From Rhodospirillales bacterium (GTDB taxonomy: Bacteria; Pseudomonadota; Alphaproteobacteria; Rhodospirillales; UBA2165), in NCBI GenBank assembly GCA_022822205.1, contig JAJECC010000065.1:1-39197 (forward strand): 39,197 nt of DNA, given 5' to 3'. Below the pieces are notes generated by a model. It had not been told where the DNA came from. It saw only the letters and a program-made list of their open reading frames with translations, and ran no database searches. A program made the position numbers and the translations under genes. This document shows positions 8,561 to 16,970 of this stretch, in pieces; position 1 is the stretch's first letter; each line of letters opens with the position of its first letter.

Positions 8561-8741
8561 CCTCCCCCTCGACGGGGGAGGGTTGGGGTGGGGGCGATAA
8601 AAGTGGCTTAGGGGTGCCAGGTGAACAGATTATTCCCCCTCACCCAGCCCACCGGACCGGCTCCACCGGCCGGAGGACAGGCATGGCCAAGCTCGCTTCG
8701 CCCGCCAAGCCTCCGCGTCCCTCTCCCTCCGGGGGAGAGGG
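8561..8741. repeat. Pair of C/G-rich hairpin repeats between ligJ and the AOR gene
   Basis: Two hairpins flank this 181-bp stretch. The first has arms CCTCCCCC (8561-8568) and GGGGGAGG (8574-8581). The second has 9-bp arms CCCTCTCCC (8719-8727) and GGGAGAGGG (8733-8741). Between them lie TTGGGGTGGGGG and its approximate reverse complement CCCCCTCACCCAGCCC. This matches a common alphaproteobacterial intergenic element ('CCCTCTCC...GGAGAGGG'). It fills the convergent gap of ligJ and the AOR gene, so it may terminate transcription from both sides. No gene is seen in 8537-8777. Confidence 0.65.
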
Positions 8742-8777
8742 AACGAAGCGCCTCCTCTTCTCAACGGCGGATACGCC

Positions 8778-10487
8778 CTACGCCAGCATCCTGGAGAGGT
8801 ATTCCTTGACCTCGGGGGCGCGATGCCGGGCCTTCTTGTTGCTGGGATAAAGCTCCTCGTCATAGAAGAAATCGGGGAGTTCATCGTCCTCGATGGTGAA
8901 CCCGGCCTTTTCGTTGAATTCCCACTCCAGCTTGAGCGCTTCGAGGCCAAGCTCGTCGAAAAATTCGACGGGCAGATCCGTGCCGTGCGCGTCGTTCAAC
9001 GCGTTGACGATCAGATCCTTGTGCTCGTTGGTGACCGACCGGCCGAACAGACAGAGACCGAGCGAGTCGGCCGCGGCGCAGGCGGTCTGGATTCCGAGGC
9101 TGGCCTCGGTGAGGTGCTCGGTGTCCTTGTCGGCGCATTCGTATTGGGGAATGTTGCCGGCGGTGTGATCGGCGCCCTGCGCGGTCACCATCATCGAAAT
9201 GCCGGTAACCTCGATGACCCGGGGATCGTAGGCCGAAATGCCCTGCTTCTTGATGACCGGTATGCGCCCGACATCGTAGTGTTCGCCGACGCGCGCCGTG
9301 CCCTGGGCGTAAAGCCTGCCCTTTTCATTGCCGGCGCGGATATCCTCGAGAACCTGGATCATGTAATTCACGTCGCCGAACTGGCCCTCGCCGGCCTCCA
9401 TCAGCACGCCGATCGTCGCGCCGGCCTCGATGGTATCGATGCCGAGGTCGTTGGCGATATTATTGACGATCGCCACATCGTCCGGATCGGTAAGCCCGCA
9501 GTTGCTGCCCATGAGCCCGAGGGTTTCGTACTCCATCGGCGATACCATCTCGTTGCCGTCCTCGTCGGCATAGATGTTCGAGCACTGGATCATGCAGCCG
9601 GGCATGCAGGCATGGGTCGTTTCACCGCCCCGCGCCAGATTGACCTCGCGGATATGCGTGCCGCCGAGGGTCATGGTGCCCTCGTCCTTGCCGATCAATT
9701 CGCCGGACGAGAAGTTGCGGGTCGGCAGGCCGCCCACCTTGTTGGTGAAGTCGCCGACCATGGCGGTGCCGTAGTCCCGGAAAGCCTGGATGGCCGGATC
9801 CGCATCGAGCTTCTGGCCGTATTCGCGAACGGCGCCCATCAGCTTTTTGCGGTCATGGAAGGTCGGCATCTTGAGCGTATCGACAACGATCGCCTTGACC
9901 CGTTTCGAGCCCATGACCGCGCCGACGCCGCCGCGCGCCGCGATGCGGACCGGACGCCCCTCGACATCCGAGAAGCTGATCCCGGCCATCAGTCCCTGGT
10001 ACTCGCCGACGGGGCTGCACAGCCCGACGCTGAGTTTACGGCCGTATTTCTCGTACAGCATATCGGCGGCTTCGAAATTGCTCTTGCCGAGATACGGCGC
10101 CGCATCCTCGAACGTGATGTCGCCTTCCTTGGTAATTCGAATGATTACCCAGTCGTCGGATTGGCCATAGAGGGTCAGGCCGCCGATTTCGAGCTGGCCC
10201 ATCGCATAGGCCATGGTGCCCCCGGCATTGGCTTCCTTGACCCCGCCGGTCAACGGGCTTTTGCACCCGACGCTCAGCCGGTTCGCATTGGAAAAGTTGG
10301 TTCCGGCGAACGGACCAGCGGAAAAGATCAGGGGATTGTCCGGCCCCAGCGGATCGACGGTCGCCGCGCCCTTTTCCAACAGGGTCTTGGCGATGAAGTG
10401 GCGGCCGACCTTGATGCAGTCCAGCCCGTCCAGCTCCTCGGTGTCGATGGATTTGTCATTGAGATTGATGTGATGATATTTGCGCAT
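8778..10487 (-). CDS. Aldehyde:ferredoxin oxidoreductase family (tungsten/molybdopterin, 4Fe-4S)
   Basis: A 569-aa member of the AOR family, whose enzymes use a bis-pterin tungsten or molybdenum cofactor and one [4Fe-4S] cluster to oxidise aldehydes (or reduce acids) with ferredoxin. Cluster cysteines are C294, C298, C302 and C479 (DSLGLCLF). The first three have CxxxCxxxC spacing, one residue longer than the CxxCxxxC of characterised archaeal AOR. The N-terminal NRLSVGCKSPLTGG and ARGGVGAVMGSK segments are family hallmarks. I chose ATG 10487 over the GTG at 10550 for family start and the GGGGA ahead of it. No pterin synthesis gene is near. It may share ferredoxin chemistry with iorAB. It is divergent from ligAB. 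Substrate unknown; an aromatic aldehyde is plausible. Confidence 0.88.
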   Translation of the reverse strand: MRKYHHINLNDKSIDTEELDGLDCIKVGRHFIAKTLLEKGAATVDPLGPDNPLIFSAGPFAGTNFSNANRLSVGCKSPLTGGVKEANAGGTMAYAMGQLEIGGLTLYGQSDDWVIIRITKEGDITFEDAAPYLGKSNFEAADMLYEKYGRKLSVGLCSPVGEYQGLMAGISFSDVEGRPVRIAARGGVGAVMGSKRVKAIVVDTLKMPTFHDRKKLMGAVREYGQKLDADPAIQAFRDYGTAMVGDFTNKVGGLPTRNFSSGELIGKDEGTMTLGGTHIREVNLARGGETTHACMPGCMIQCSNIYADEDGNEMVSPMEYETLGLMGSNCGLTDPDDVAIVNNIANDLGIDTIEAGATIGVLMEAGEGQFGDVNYMIQVLEDIRAGNEKGRLYAQGTARVGEHYDVGRIPVIKKQGISAYDPRVIEVTGISMMVTAQGADHTAGNIPQYECADKDTEHLTEASLGIQTACAAADSLGLCLFGRSVTNEHKDLIVNALNDAHGTDLPVEFFDELGLEALKLEWEFNEKAGFTIEDDELPDFFYDEELYPSNKKARHRAPEVKEYLSRMLA

Positions 10488-10512
10488 TCTCTGTCCCCGA
10501 ATCCGGCACATG

Positions 10513-10548
10513 GGGAGCCCGGCGGCGCCGGCTCCCGCAATCGATTGC
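10513..10548 (-). promoter_or_regulatory. Leader hairpin plus LacI-type palindrome upstream of the AOR gene
   Basis: GCAATCGATTGC (10537-10548) is a perfect 12-bp palindrome with the central CG of LacI/GalR-family operators. Immediately next to it, arms GGGAGCC (10513-10519) and GGCTCCC (10530-10536) form a strong hairpin 26 bases ahead of the AOR start on the minus strand. The pair could be an operator and a leader structure. No regulator of that family is in the window. The sequence is direct; the function is inferred. Confidence 0.45.
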
Positions 10549-10654
10549 ACTCATATTGCCCGGTCGTGACGCTAGATGCCAGCCTCAACTTTTCTAAAAC
10601 CCCGTCGGAACCGGGGATTTCCAATCCGCGCCCAGGACAAGCGAAACTCGGGAA

Positions 10655-10682
10655 TTGACCCCGGGAGCCAGTCCCGTAATCT
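10655..10682 (+). promoter_or_regulatory. Candidate sigma-70 promoter for ligAB
   Basis: TTGACC (10655-10660) and TAATCT (10677-10682) are 16 bp apart. The -10 box ends 23 bases before the ligA ATG, with a GGCGG ribosome site between. The gap of 218 bp to the divergent AOR gene shows no coding sequence. Confidence 0.4.
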
Positions 10683-10705
10683 CGGCAATGGAAAAGGCGG
10701 CCCGA

Positions 10706-11017
10706 ATGTCTCTCTACTACGTCCAGAAGCTGATCTACGAACTCAACCGCGACCCGCAGGTTCGGAGCCGCTATGAGGAAGATTTCGGGGAACTGCTCAA
10801 GGACTACGATCTCACCGATGAGGAACTCCGCGCCATCCGCGAGCCCGACATCGGTCTGCTGTATGTCCTGGGCGTGAACGGACAATTGCTGATGCATTAC
10901 GCGGCGCTGCGCGGCTATCCCTGGGACGACTATATCCAGTCGATGAAGGACGGGCTGGACGAACACGGGCCGGTTCGCGCGGGGCTATATGCGCGTACGG
11001 GGGGAGGCGCCATATGA
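10706..11017 (+). CDS. ligA: Protocatechuate 4,5-dioxygenase alpha subunit (LigA-like)
   Basis: A 103-aa, mostly helical LigA-family small subunit, with the family's LLYVLGVNGQLLMHYAALRG segment at about 49-68. LigA caps the active site of the extradiol dioxygenase LigB. It is shorter than the 139-aa Sphingobium LigA, mainly at the C-terminus. I start it at 10706 because GGCGG is 5 bases upstream; the alternatives at 10655 and 10688 lack a ribosome site. The stop overlaps the ligB ATG in ATGA (11014-11017), which couples the subunits. The ring substrate could be protocatechuate, gallate or a related catechol acid. Confidence 0.85.
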   Translation: MSLYYVQKLIYELNRDPQVRSRYEEDFGELLKDYDLTDEELRAIREPDIGLLYVLGVNGQLLMHYAALRGYPWDDYIQSMKDGLDEHGPVRAGLYARTGGGAI

Positions 11018-11835
11018 GTCTCGTATTTGCCGGCGTCTGCTCTCACGCTCCGGGAATCACCGGGCGCGCCGACCGCGCCGACCCGGCGGTCAGGGAAGAG
11101 TTCTACGCCAATTTCTTCCGCATGGGCCGGGCAATCAAGGACTCGGGGGCCGATACCCTGCTGGTTGTCGCGGCCGAGCATTTCGCCAATTTCTTCATGA
11201 ACAACATGCCGGCCTATTGCGTCGGCATGGCCGACTATTACGAGGGCCCGATCGAGGACGAAGAGTGGCTCGGCATCAACCGCTTCCGCGTCAACGGCAA
11301 TGCCGGCCTGTCGGAGCGGCTGGTGAACCATGTCATGAACGAGGTCGACGTGGCCTATGCGCAGGAATGGAAATTCGACCACGGCATCGCCGTCCCGCTG
11401 CATTTCCTGACGCCCGACTACGACCTCGACGTCATCCCGGTCAACATCAATTGCCAGGGGCCTCCCCTGACGCCGCTGCATCGGGCGTGGAAATTCGGTC
11501 AGGCGCTGCGCGCGGCGTGCGACGCGCAGCCCGAAAAGATCGCGCTGGTCGGGACGGGCGGCGTGTCTCATTGGCCGGCGACGCCCGATTCCGGAAAGAT
11601 CAACGAGGAATGGGACAGGGAATTCCTCGGCCGGTTCGTCGCCAACGACAAGGACGGCCTGCTTTCCTATTCCGACGAAGAGACCTATGAGCGCGGCGGC
11701 CAGGGCGGGTTCGAAATACGGACCTTCATCACCGTCGCCGGCGCCTGCGAGGGTCAGCCGGGCGATCTCTGGTTTTACGCGCCGATCCCCATCTACGCGG
11801 TCGGCTGCACCGTCGCCACCATGCAGGTGGGCTAA
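11014..11835 (+). CDS. ligB: Protocatechuate 4,5-dioxygenase beta (catalytic) subunit, LigB type
   Basis: A 273-aa class III extradiol dioxygenase. The non-haem Fe(II) ligands can be placed at H11 (CSHAPG), H56 (AEHFANF) and E246 (AGACEG). The catalytic base is H186 in GTGGVSHWP, with a further conserved H123. It cleaves an ortho-diphenolic acid next to the hydroxyls. Length matches LigB (about 300 aa). It overlaps ligA by 4 bp. Its TAA interlocks with the TAG of the convergent hydrolase gene (CTAA, 11832-11835), leaving no room for a terminator. The exact substrate (protocatechuate, gallate or a methylated or halogenated analogue) is not readable. Confidence 0.88.
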   Translation: MSLVFAGVCSHAPGITGRADRADPAVREEFYANFFRMGRAIKDSGADTLLVVAAEHFANFFMNNMPAYCVGMADYYEGPIEDEEWLGINRFRVNGNAGLSERLVNHVMNEVDVAYAQEWKFDHGIAVPLHFLTPDYDLDVIPVNINCQGPPLTPLHRAWKFGQALRAACDAQPEKIALVGTGGVSHWPATPDSGKINEEWDREFLGRFVANDKDGLLSYSDEETYERGGQGGFEIRTFITVAGACEGQPGDLWFYAPIPIYAVGCTVATMQVG

Positions 11836-12701
11836 ATCCGCATCAGCGCGATCATCTTCTCGAATTCGGCGGTTCCCGGCCGGAACAGATGGTCGACCAC
11901 CGTGAAGTGGTTCTTGCCGGGCACGGAAATGTACTCCGTCTCCAATCCGTTGTAGTTCCTCAACTCCCCATAGGCGATGGTCTGCTGGTGAAAGCCCTCG
12001 GGCTCGTCGCCGCCGACGATCGCCAGCAGCGGACACGGGACGGTCGGCGCCCGCTCCAGCGCGCTGTTCCGCCGCGCCATGCCGGCATCCATCCGTACGT
12101 CCTCGTTGACGGATGTGCGCATGACGGGCTCCGGTTCATAGACGCCGGAGACGCCCACCGCGCTCTTCAGGATATCCTCGGGCAGGCCCAGGGACTTCCA
12201 GTCCTGGCGAAGCATCATGCCCGTGAGATGCCCGCCGGCCGAGTGACCGGCGAGATGCAGACGGTCGGCATCGATCCCGAGTTCATCCGCGTGGGTGTGG
12301 CAGTAGGCCACCGCGTTCTTTACCTCGTCGACGATGATGTCGAGGTCGGCCTCGGGGCAGAGATCGTAATTGACCGAGATGTGGGTCGCCCCCGCGGCGA
12401 CGATCGGCAATGCAAGGTGGCTGTAGTCGCTCTTGTCCATCATCCGCCAGTAACCGCCGTGGATGAAAATCTGTGCGGGCGGCGGCGTACCGAGTTTGCC
12501 GTTTTGCGCCGGGAATACGTCGATGGTTTCCTTCGGCCTGTCGCCGTACCGGACGTCGTAGATCCCTTCCAGGCTCTCCCGCGCCTCCGCCGCCCGGACA
12601 GGCAGCGCCTCCAGCAGCGGCGCCGGGTTCTCGATCGTTTTCCGGGGGTTCATGTGATATTCGATTTCGGCGTCATCCGCCTCGCGCCAGTTGAAGGCCA
12701 T
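11832..12701 (-). CDS. Alpha/beta hydrolase, arylformamidase-like
   Basis: A 289-aa alpha/beta hydrolase. The oxyanion motif HGGYW (81-85) is the form found in animal-type kynurenine formamidases and related esterases. The nucleophile is S154 in GHSAG, and the likely triad partners are D232 and H265 (KNHF). It would cleave N-formyl or ester bonds of aromatic amines or alcohols. Start ATG 12701 is preceded by AAGGGAG. No other kynurenine-pathway gene is present, so formylkynurenine is not clearly the substrate. The gene is convergent and overlapping with ligB and divergent from DUF2848 (62-bp gap). Confidence 0.82.
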   Translation of the reverse strand: MAFNWREADDAEIEYHMNPRKTIENPAPLLEALPVRAAEARESLEGIYDVRYGDRPKETIDVFPAQNGKLGTPPPAQIFIHGGYWRMMDKSDYSHLALPIVAAGATHISVNYDLCPEADLDIIVDEVKNAVAYCHTHADELGIDADRLHLAGHSAGGHLTGMMLRQDWKSLGLPEDILKSAVGVSGVYEPEPVMRTSVNEDVRMDAGMARRNSALERAPTVPCPLLAIVGGDEPEGFHQQTIAYGELRNYNGLETEYISVPGKNHFTVVDHLFRPGTAEFEKMIALMRI

Positions 12702-12763
12702 GGCTCTCGTCTCCCTTGGTGCCGCTGGAACAAGCCGAACGGACATGCAACACTTCCATTATC

Positions 12764-13456
12764 ATGACCGATAAAATACTTGAATTCATCTTTCATCGCG
12801 ATGGCGGGTCCGCCGCGCGCGAGGTCGCGGTTTCCAATCTCGTCATCGCCGGCTGGGCGGGACGCGACCTCGACGCGATCGAGGAACACATCAGGGAAAT
12901 GGAGGCTATCGGCGTTCCGAGGCCAAGCTCCGTTCCGTGTTTTTACCGCGCCTCGAATACCCTGCTGACCCGGGACGAGAGCATTCAGGTCGTCGGAGAA
13001 GACTCCAGCGGAGAAATCGAATATTTCGTCTTGTCCGTCGACGACGGCCTATGGGTCGGCGTCGGCTCCGACCATACGGACCGGAAGGTCGAGACCTACA
13101 ACATCGCCGTCTCGAAGCAGATGTGCGCCAAGCCCGTCGCGGCCGACCTCTGGCTCTTCGAGGAAATCTCGGAACATTGGGACCGGCTGCGGCTGAAATC
13201 CGAAGCGGTCATCGCCGGCAACAGGGAGCCCTATCAGCAGGGCACGCTCGCCGACATGCGAACGCCCGATGATCTGATCGGCAGGTACCGGCCCGACGGC
13301 CGGCTGCCCGCGGGCACGCTGATGTTCTGCGGCACGCTGGTCGTCGACGGCGGCGTCCGGCCCGGACAAGCGTTCTCCATCGAGCTGCACGACCCGGTGC
13401 TGAACCGGACGATCTCACACAATTACGCCATTTCGGCGCTTCCAGAGGAAGAGTAG
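12764..13456 (+). CDS. DUF2848 family protein
   Basis: A 230-aa protein that I recognise as DUF2848. Conserved blocks are AGWAGRD (28-34), a PSxxPxFYR block, VGVGSDHTDR, SKQMC and HWDRLRLKSE, followed by a C-terminal part with GTLMFCGTLVVDGG. The overall shape recalls fumarylacetoacetate-hydrolase-like proteins, which would suit cleavage or decarboxylation of a ring-cleavage product; that is inference from context. The ATG at 12764 is the natural start, though a ribosome site is not evident; a TTG at 12716 is the only alternative in frame. The cupin gene follows after 16 bp. Confidence 0.75.
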   Translation: MTDKILEFIFHRDGGSAAREVAVSNLVIAGWAGRDLDAIEEHIREMEAIGVPRPSSVPCFYRASNTLLTRDESIQVVGEDSSGEIEYFVLSVDDGLWVGVGSDHTDRKVETYNIAVSKQMCAKPVAADLWLFEEISEHWDRLRLKSEAVIAGNREPYQQGTLADMRTPDDLIGRYRPDGRLPAGTLMFCGTLVVDGGVRPGQAFSIELHDPVLNRTISHNYAISALPEEE

Positions 13457-13472
13457 ACGGAGGCCATAGGCC

Positions 13473-13862
13473 ATGGGAAAAGGCAAACCGCATATCGAAT
13501 TTCTGAGCATCGACATGGAGGACGGATGGGAGACGCCGCCCGGCTATCCCGACACCTTCAAGCAGAAAATCCTCGCCCAGGATATCGACGAACCCAACAG
13601 GACGGGCAGCCGGTCGCGGCTCTTGAAGATCGCGCCCGGCGGCTATTCCACGGAGCCCTTCGTTCACGAGCACTGGGAAGAGGTTTATTTGCTGAACGGC
13701 GACCTGATCGTCGGCAACGACGCAAACGGCGAAGGCGGCGAAAAGTTCCATGCCCCCACCTACGCCTGCCGCCCGCCCGGCGTCCATCACGGTCCGTTCA
13801 AGACCGATGAGGGGTGCGTCATGTTCGAGATGCACTATTTCTACGACGCCGGCGAGGAGTAA
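13473..13862 (+). CDS. Small cupin-domain protein
   Basis: A 129-aa single cupin. Motif 1 is HEHWEEVYLLNG (65-76), supplying H65, H67 and a following Glu. Motif 2 is PPGVHHG (101-107), supplying a further His for one bound metal ion. Family members bind Fe, Mn or Zn and act as small dioxygenases, isomerases or sensors. A GGAGG site is just after the DUF2848 stop, so the two are cotranscribed. No specific reaction can be assigned. Its place next to extradiol dioxygenase genes makes a catabolic role plausible. Confidence 0.8.
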   Translation: MGKGKPHIEFLSIDMEDGWETPPGYPDTFKQKILAQDIDEPNRTGSRSRLLKIAPGGYSTEPFVHEHWEEVYLLNGDLIVGNDANGEGGEKFHAPTYACRPPGVHHGPFKTDEGCVMFEMHYFYDAGEE

Positions 13863-14026
13863 GAGCGCGGTAACGTAAGGGTTTATGTGTCAGGCGAGAA
13901 GGGGATACTCCCTGTGGTTATGAACCAGCCACGAAGAGGCGCACCCCACCGCCGACAGGCTGGCCGGGGCCCGGCGCAATTTGGACGACGCGGCGTAACC
14001 GCCGGCCGGCAGGAGGGAGAAAGCCG

Positions 14027-15508
14027 ATGATCAAAACGGGACAGGAGCACCTTGAAGGGCTCCGCGACGGACGGACGGTCTATATCGGTGACGAACGCAT
14101 AGACGACGTGACCGCCCACCCGGCCTTCGAGAAGGCCGCCGAGACGGTTGCGGCGCTCTACGACGCCAAGCACGACCCCGAATATCAGGACGTTCTCACC
14201 TACGAGGAGGATGGGGAACGTCACTCCACATGGTTTCTGCAGGCAAAATCCCGGGACGACCTTCGCCGCCGCATGGCCGCCCACAAGCAGATCGCCGATT
14301 TCACCATGGGCATGATGGGCCGCTCGCCGGACCACGTATCTTCATTCGTCACCGGCATGGCGACCGCGCCCGAAATCTTCGACAGCGAGGCGTACGAATT
14401 CGGCGAGAACATCACGGCGTACTACGAGCACATGAAGAAGAACGATATTTTCGCCACTTATGCCGTCATCCCGCCGCAGGCCGCCCGCAACCCGGAATTC
14501 TATGAACGGCAGAACCTCCCGATCCCGACCCTCCGGGTGGTGCGGGAAGAGGACGACGGCGTGGTCATTTCCGGAATGAAGATGCTGGCGACGTCGGCCG
14601 TGTTCTGTGACGAGATCTGGATCGGCAACCTTATCCCCCTCGCCCCGAGCCAGGTGAAGGAGGCGGTGACGTGCGCGGTCCCGTGCAACGCGGCGGGGCT
14701 CACCATGTGGATGCGCCAGCCGATTTCGCTCAACGCCAAGAATCAGTTCGACCAGCCGCTCACCTGGGCGTTCGACGAGACCGACGTGCTGGTGATGTGC
14801 GACGAGGTCAAGGTGCCGTGGGAGAAAGTGTTCGTCATGGACGACCCGATCCGCGCCCGCGAAATCTACATCAAGACCCCGGCCCACTGTTACGGCAACC
14901 ACCAGTCCAACGTCCGGTTCTGGTCGAAAATGGGCTTGATCCTGGGTCTCTGCAAGAAGGTGACCGAGGCGACGGGCGCCAGCGAGGTGCCGGCCGTCCG
15001 CGAGGTGCTCGGCCGCATGTCGGCGCTGGAGGCCACGCTGTCGGGCATCATCCACGGGCAGATCGAGGCCGCCGAGGCTTGGCCCGACGGTTTCAAGACC
15101 TTCAACCGCCGAATGATGTATGCCGGGCTCAACTGGTGCACCGAGAACCACTCGGCGATCGTCGACACTCTGAGAGAGCTCAGCGGCGGCGGCGTGTTCC
15201 AGATGCCGGCCAGCGTGACCGTCGTGCACGACGAAGACCTCAAGCAGCAGTTCGACACCTATTTCCAGACTCCGCAGATGAACGCCCTGGACCGCATGAA
15301 GCTGTTCCGGCTGGCCTGGGACGTGGTGGGAACCGAGTTCGCCGGCCGCCAGCAGCAGTACGAGAAATTCTATGCCGGCGCATCCTTCATCGTCCGCAAC
15401 CACTCGTTCCGGGAAACCCCGTGGGACGATTTCGACGCGTTCGTGCAGGATTTCATGGACGGCTACGGCATCCCGGAACCGGCGGTGAGGAAGGAAGCGG
15501 CGGAGTAG
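14027..15508 (+). CDS. 4-hydroxyphenylacetate 3-hydroxylase (HpaB) family flavin monooxygenase
   Basis: A 493-aa protein of the HpaB/PvcC/4-hydroxybutyryl-CoA dehydratase superfamily, close to the usual length of about 480-520. The N-terminal MIKTGQEHLEGLRDGR pattern and the central CDEVKVPWEKVFVMDD region are typical. Such enzymes use FADH2 supplied by a separate reductase (HpaC) to ortho-hydroxylate phenols. No HpaC-like gene is in the window. AGGAGGG precedes the ATG. It follows the cupin after 164 bp, which holds a short GC hairpin and no gene. It is convergent with livF with only 6 bp between stops. It could make a catechol for LigAB, but substrate assignment is inference. Confidence 0.85.
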   Translation: MIKTGQEHLEGLRDGRTVYIGDERIDDVTAHPAFEKAAETVAALYDAKHDPEYQDVLTYEEDGERHSTWFLQAKSRDDLRRRMAAHKQIADFTMGMMGRSPDHVSSFVTGMATAPEIFDSEAYEFGENITAYYEHMKKNDIFATYAVIPPQAARNPEFYERQNLPIPTLRVVREEDDGVVISGMKMLATSAVFCDEIWIGNLIPLAPSQVKEAVTCAVPCNAAGLTMWMRQPISLNAKNQFDQPLTWAFDETDVLVMCDEVKVPWEKVFVMDDPIRAREIYIKTPAHCYGNHQSNVRFWSKMGLILGLCKKVTEATGASEVPAVREVLGRMSALEATLSGIIHGQIEAAEAWPDGFKTFNRRMMYAGLNWCTENHSAIVDTLRELSGGGVFQMPASVTVVHDEDLKQQFDTYFQTPQMNALDRMKLFRLAWDVVGTEFAGRQQQYEKFYAGASFIVRNHSFRETPWDDFDAFVQDFMDGYGIPEPAVRKEAAE

Positions 15509-15514
15509 CCGAAG

Positions 15515-16208
<694 letters not shown>

Positions 16209-16216
<8 letters not shown>

Positions 16217-16970
16217 GCGCCGCGTCATCCTCCCCCAAATAGGCCGCGCGAACTTCCGCATTGCCGCGGACTTCCTCGGGCGTGCCGGTCGCAATCCCCC
16301 GTCCGTAGACGAGTACGGTCACGCGGTCCGCCAGGGAAAAGACGGTGTCCATGTCGTGCTCGATCAGCAGCATGGAGTACTTGCCCTTGAGGCCGCCCAG
16401 GAACTCCCTGATCCGCGCCGAATCCTCCGCCCCCATGCCGGCGGTCGGCTCATCCAGCAAAAGCAGTTTGGGGTCTGTAGCCAGGGCCATGGCGATTTCC
16501 AGCTGGCGCTTCTCCCCGTGGCTCAAATTGTCGGCGAGGACGTTCGCCCGGTTCGCCAACCCCAGGTCGGACAATATCTTCATTGCCGGTTCGGTGAGGC
16601 TCGAATCTCTTGCGGCCGGCTTCCAAAACCGGAAGCTGTGGCCCTGGCGCGCCTGAATGGACAGGGCGACGTTCTGGCGCGCGCTGAAGTGGCGGAAGAC
16701 ACTGGTGATCTGAAACGACCGCGCAAGGCCCAGATGGGAGCGCTCGGCGGCGGAGAGGCCGGTGATGTCCTGCCCGTCAAACAGGATACGGCCGGAGTCC
16801 GGCTTCAACATACCGGAAATTTGCGCCACCAGTGTGGTCTTGCCCGCGCCGTTCGGGCCGATGATCGCGTGGAATTCCCCCTGTTGAATATCGAAGAAGA
16901 ACTGATCGGTGGCCACCACGCCGCCGAAGCTCTTCATCAAATCCTCAACCTTGAGAATGGGATCAGCCAT
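16209..16970 (-). CDS. livG: Branched-chain amino acid-type ABC transporter ATP-binding protein LivG
   Basis: A 253-aa ATPase with Walker A GPNGAGKTT (38-46), signature LSHGEKRQ (149-156) and Walker B LLLLDEPTAGM (169-179). It also has the LivG C-terminal extension ending in EVRAAYLGE. It pairs with LivF on the inner face of the membrane. The start at 16970 overlaps the livM stop by 8 bp, the same coupling as livG/livF. The longer open frame to 17048 is antisense-type noise without homology. Confidence 0.93.

Noticed and set aside
8823..10658. 611-aa plus-strand open frame
   Set aside because: Antisense to the AOR gene, whose cluster cysteines and family blocks are on the minus strand.
11832..12701. 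Assigning the hydrolase as KynB of tryptophan degradation
   Set aside because: The HGGYW/GHSAG motifs fit alpha/beta-hydrolase formamidases, not the metal-dependent bacterial KynB, and no kynureninase or tryptophan dioxygenase is nearby.
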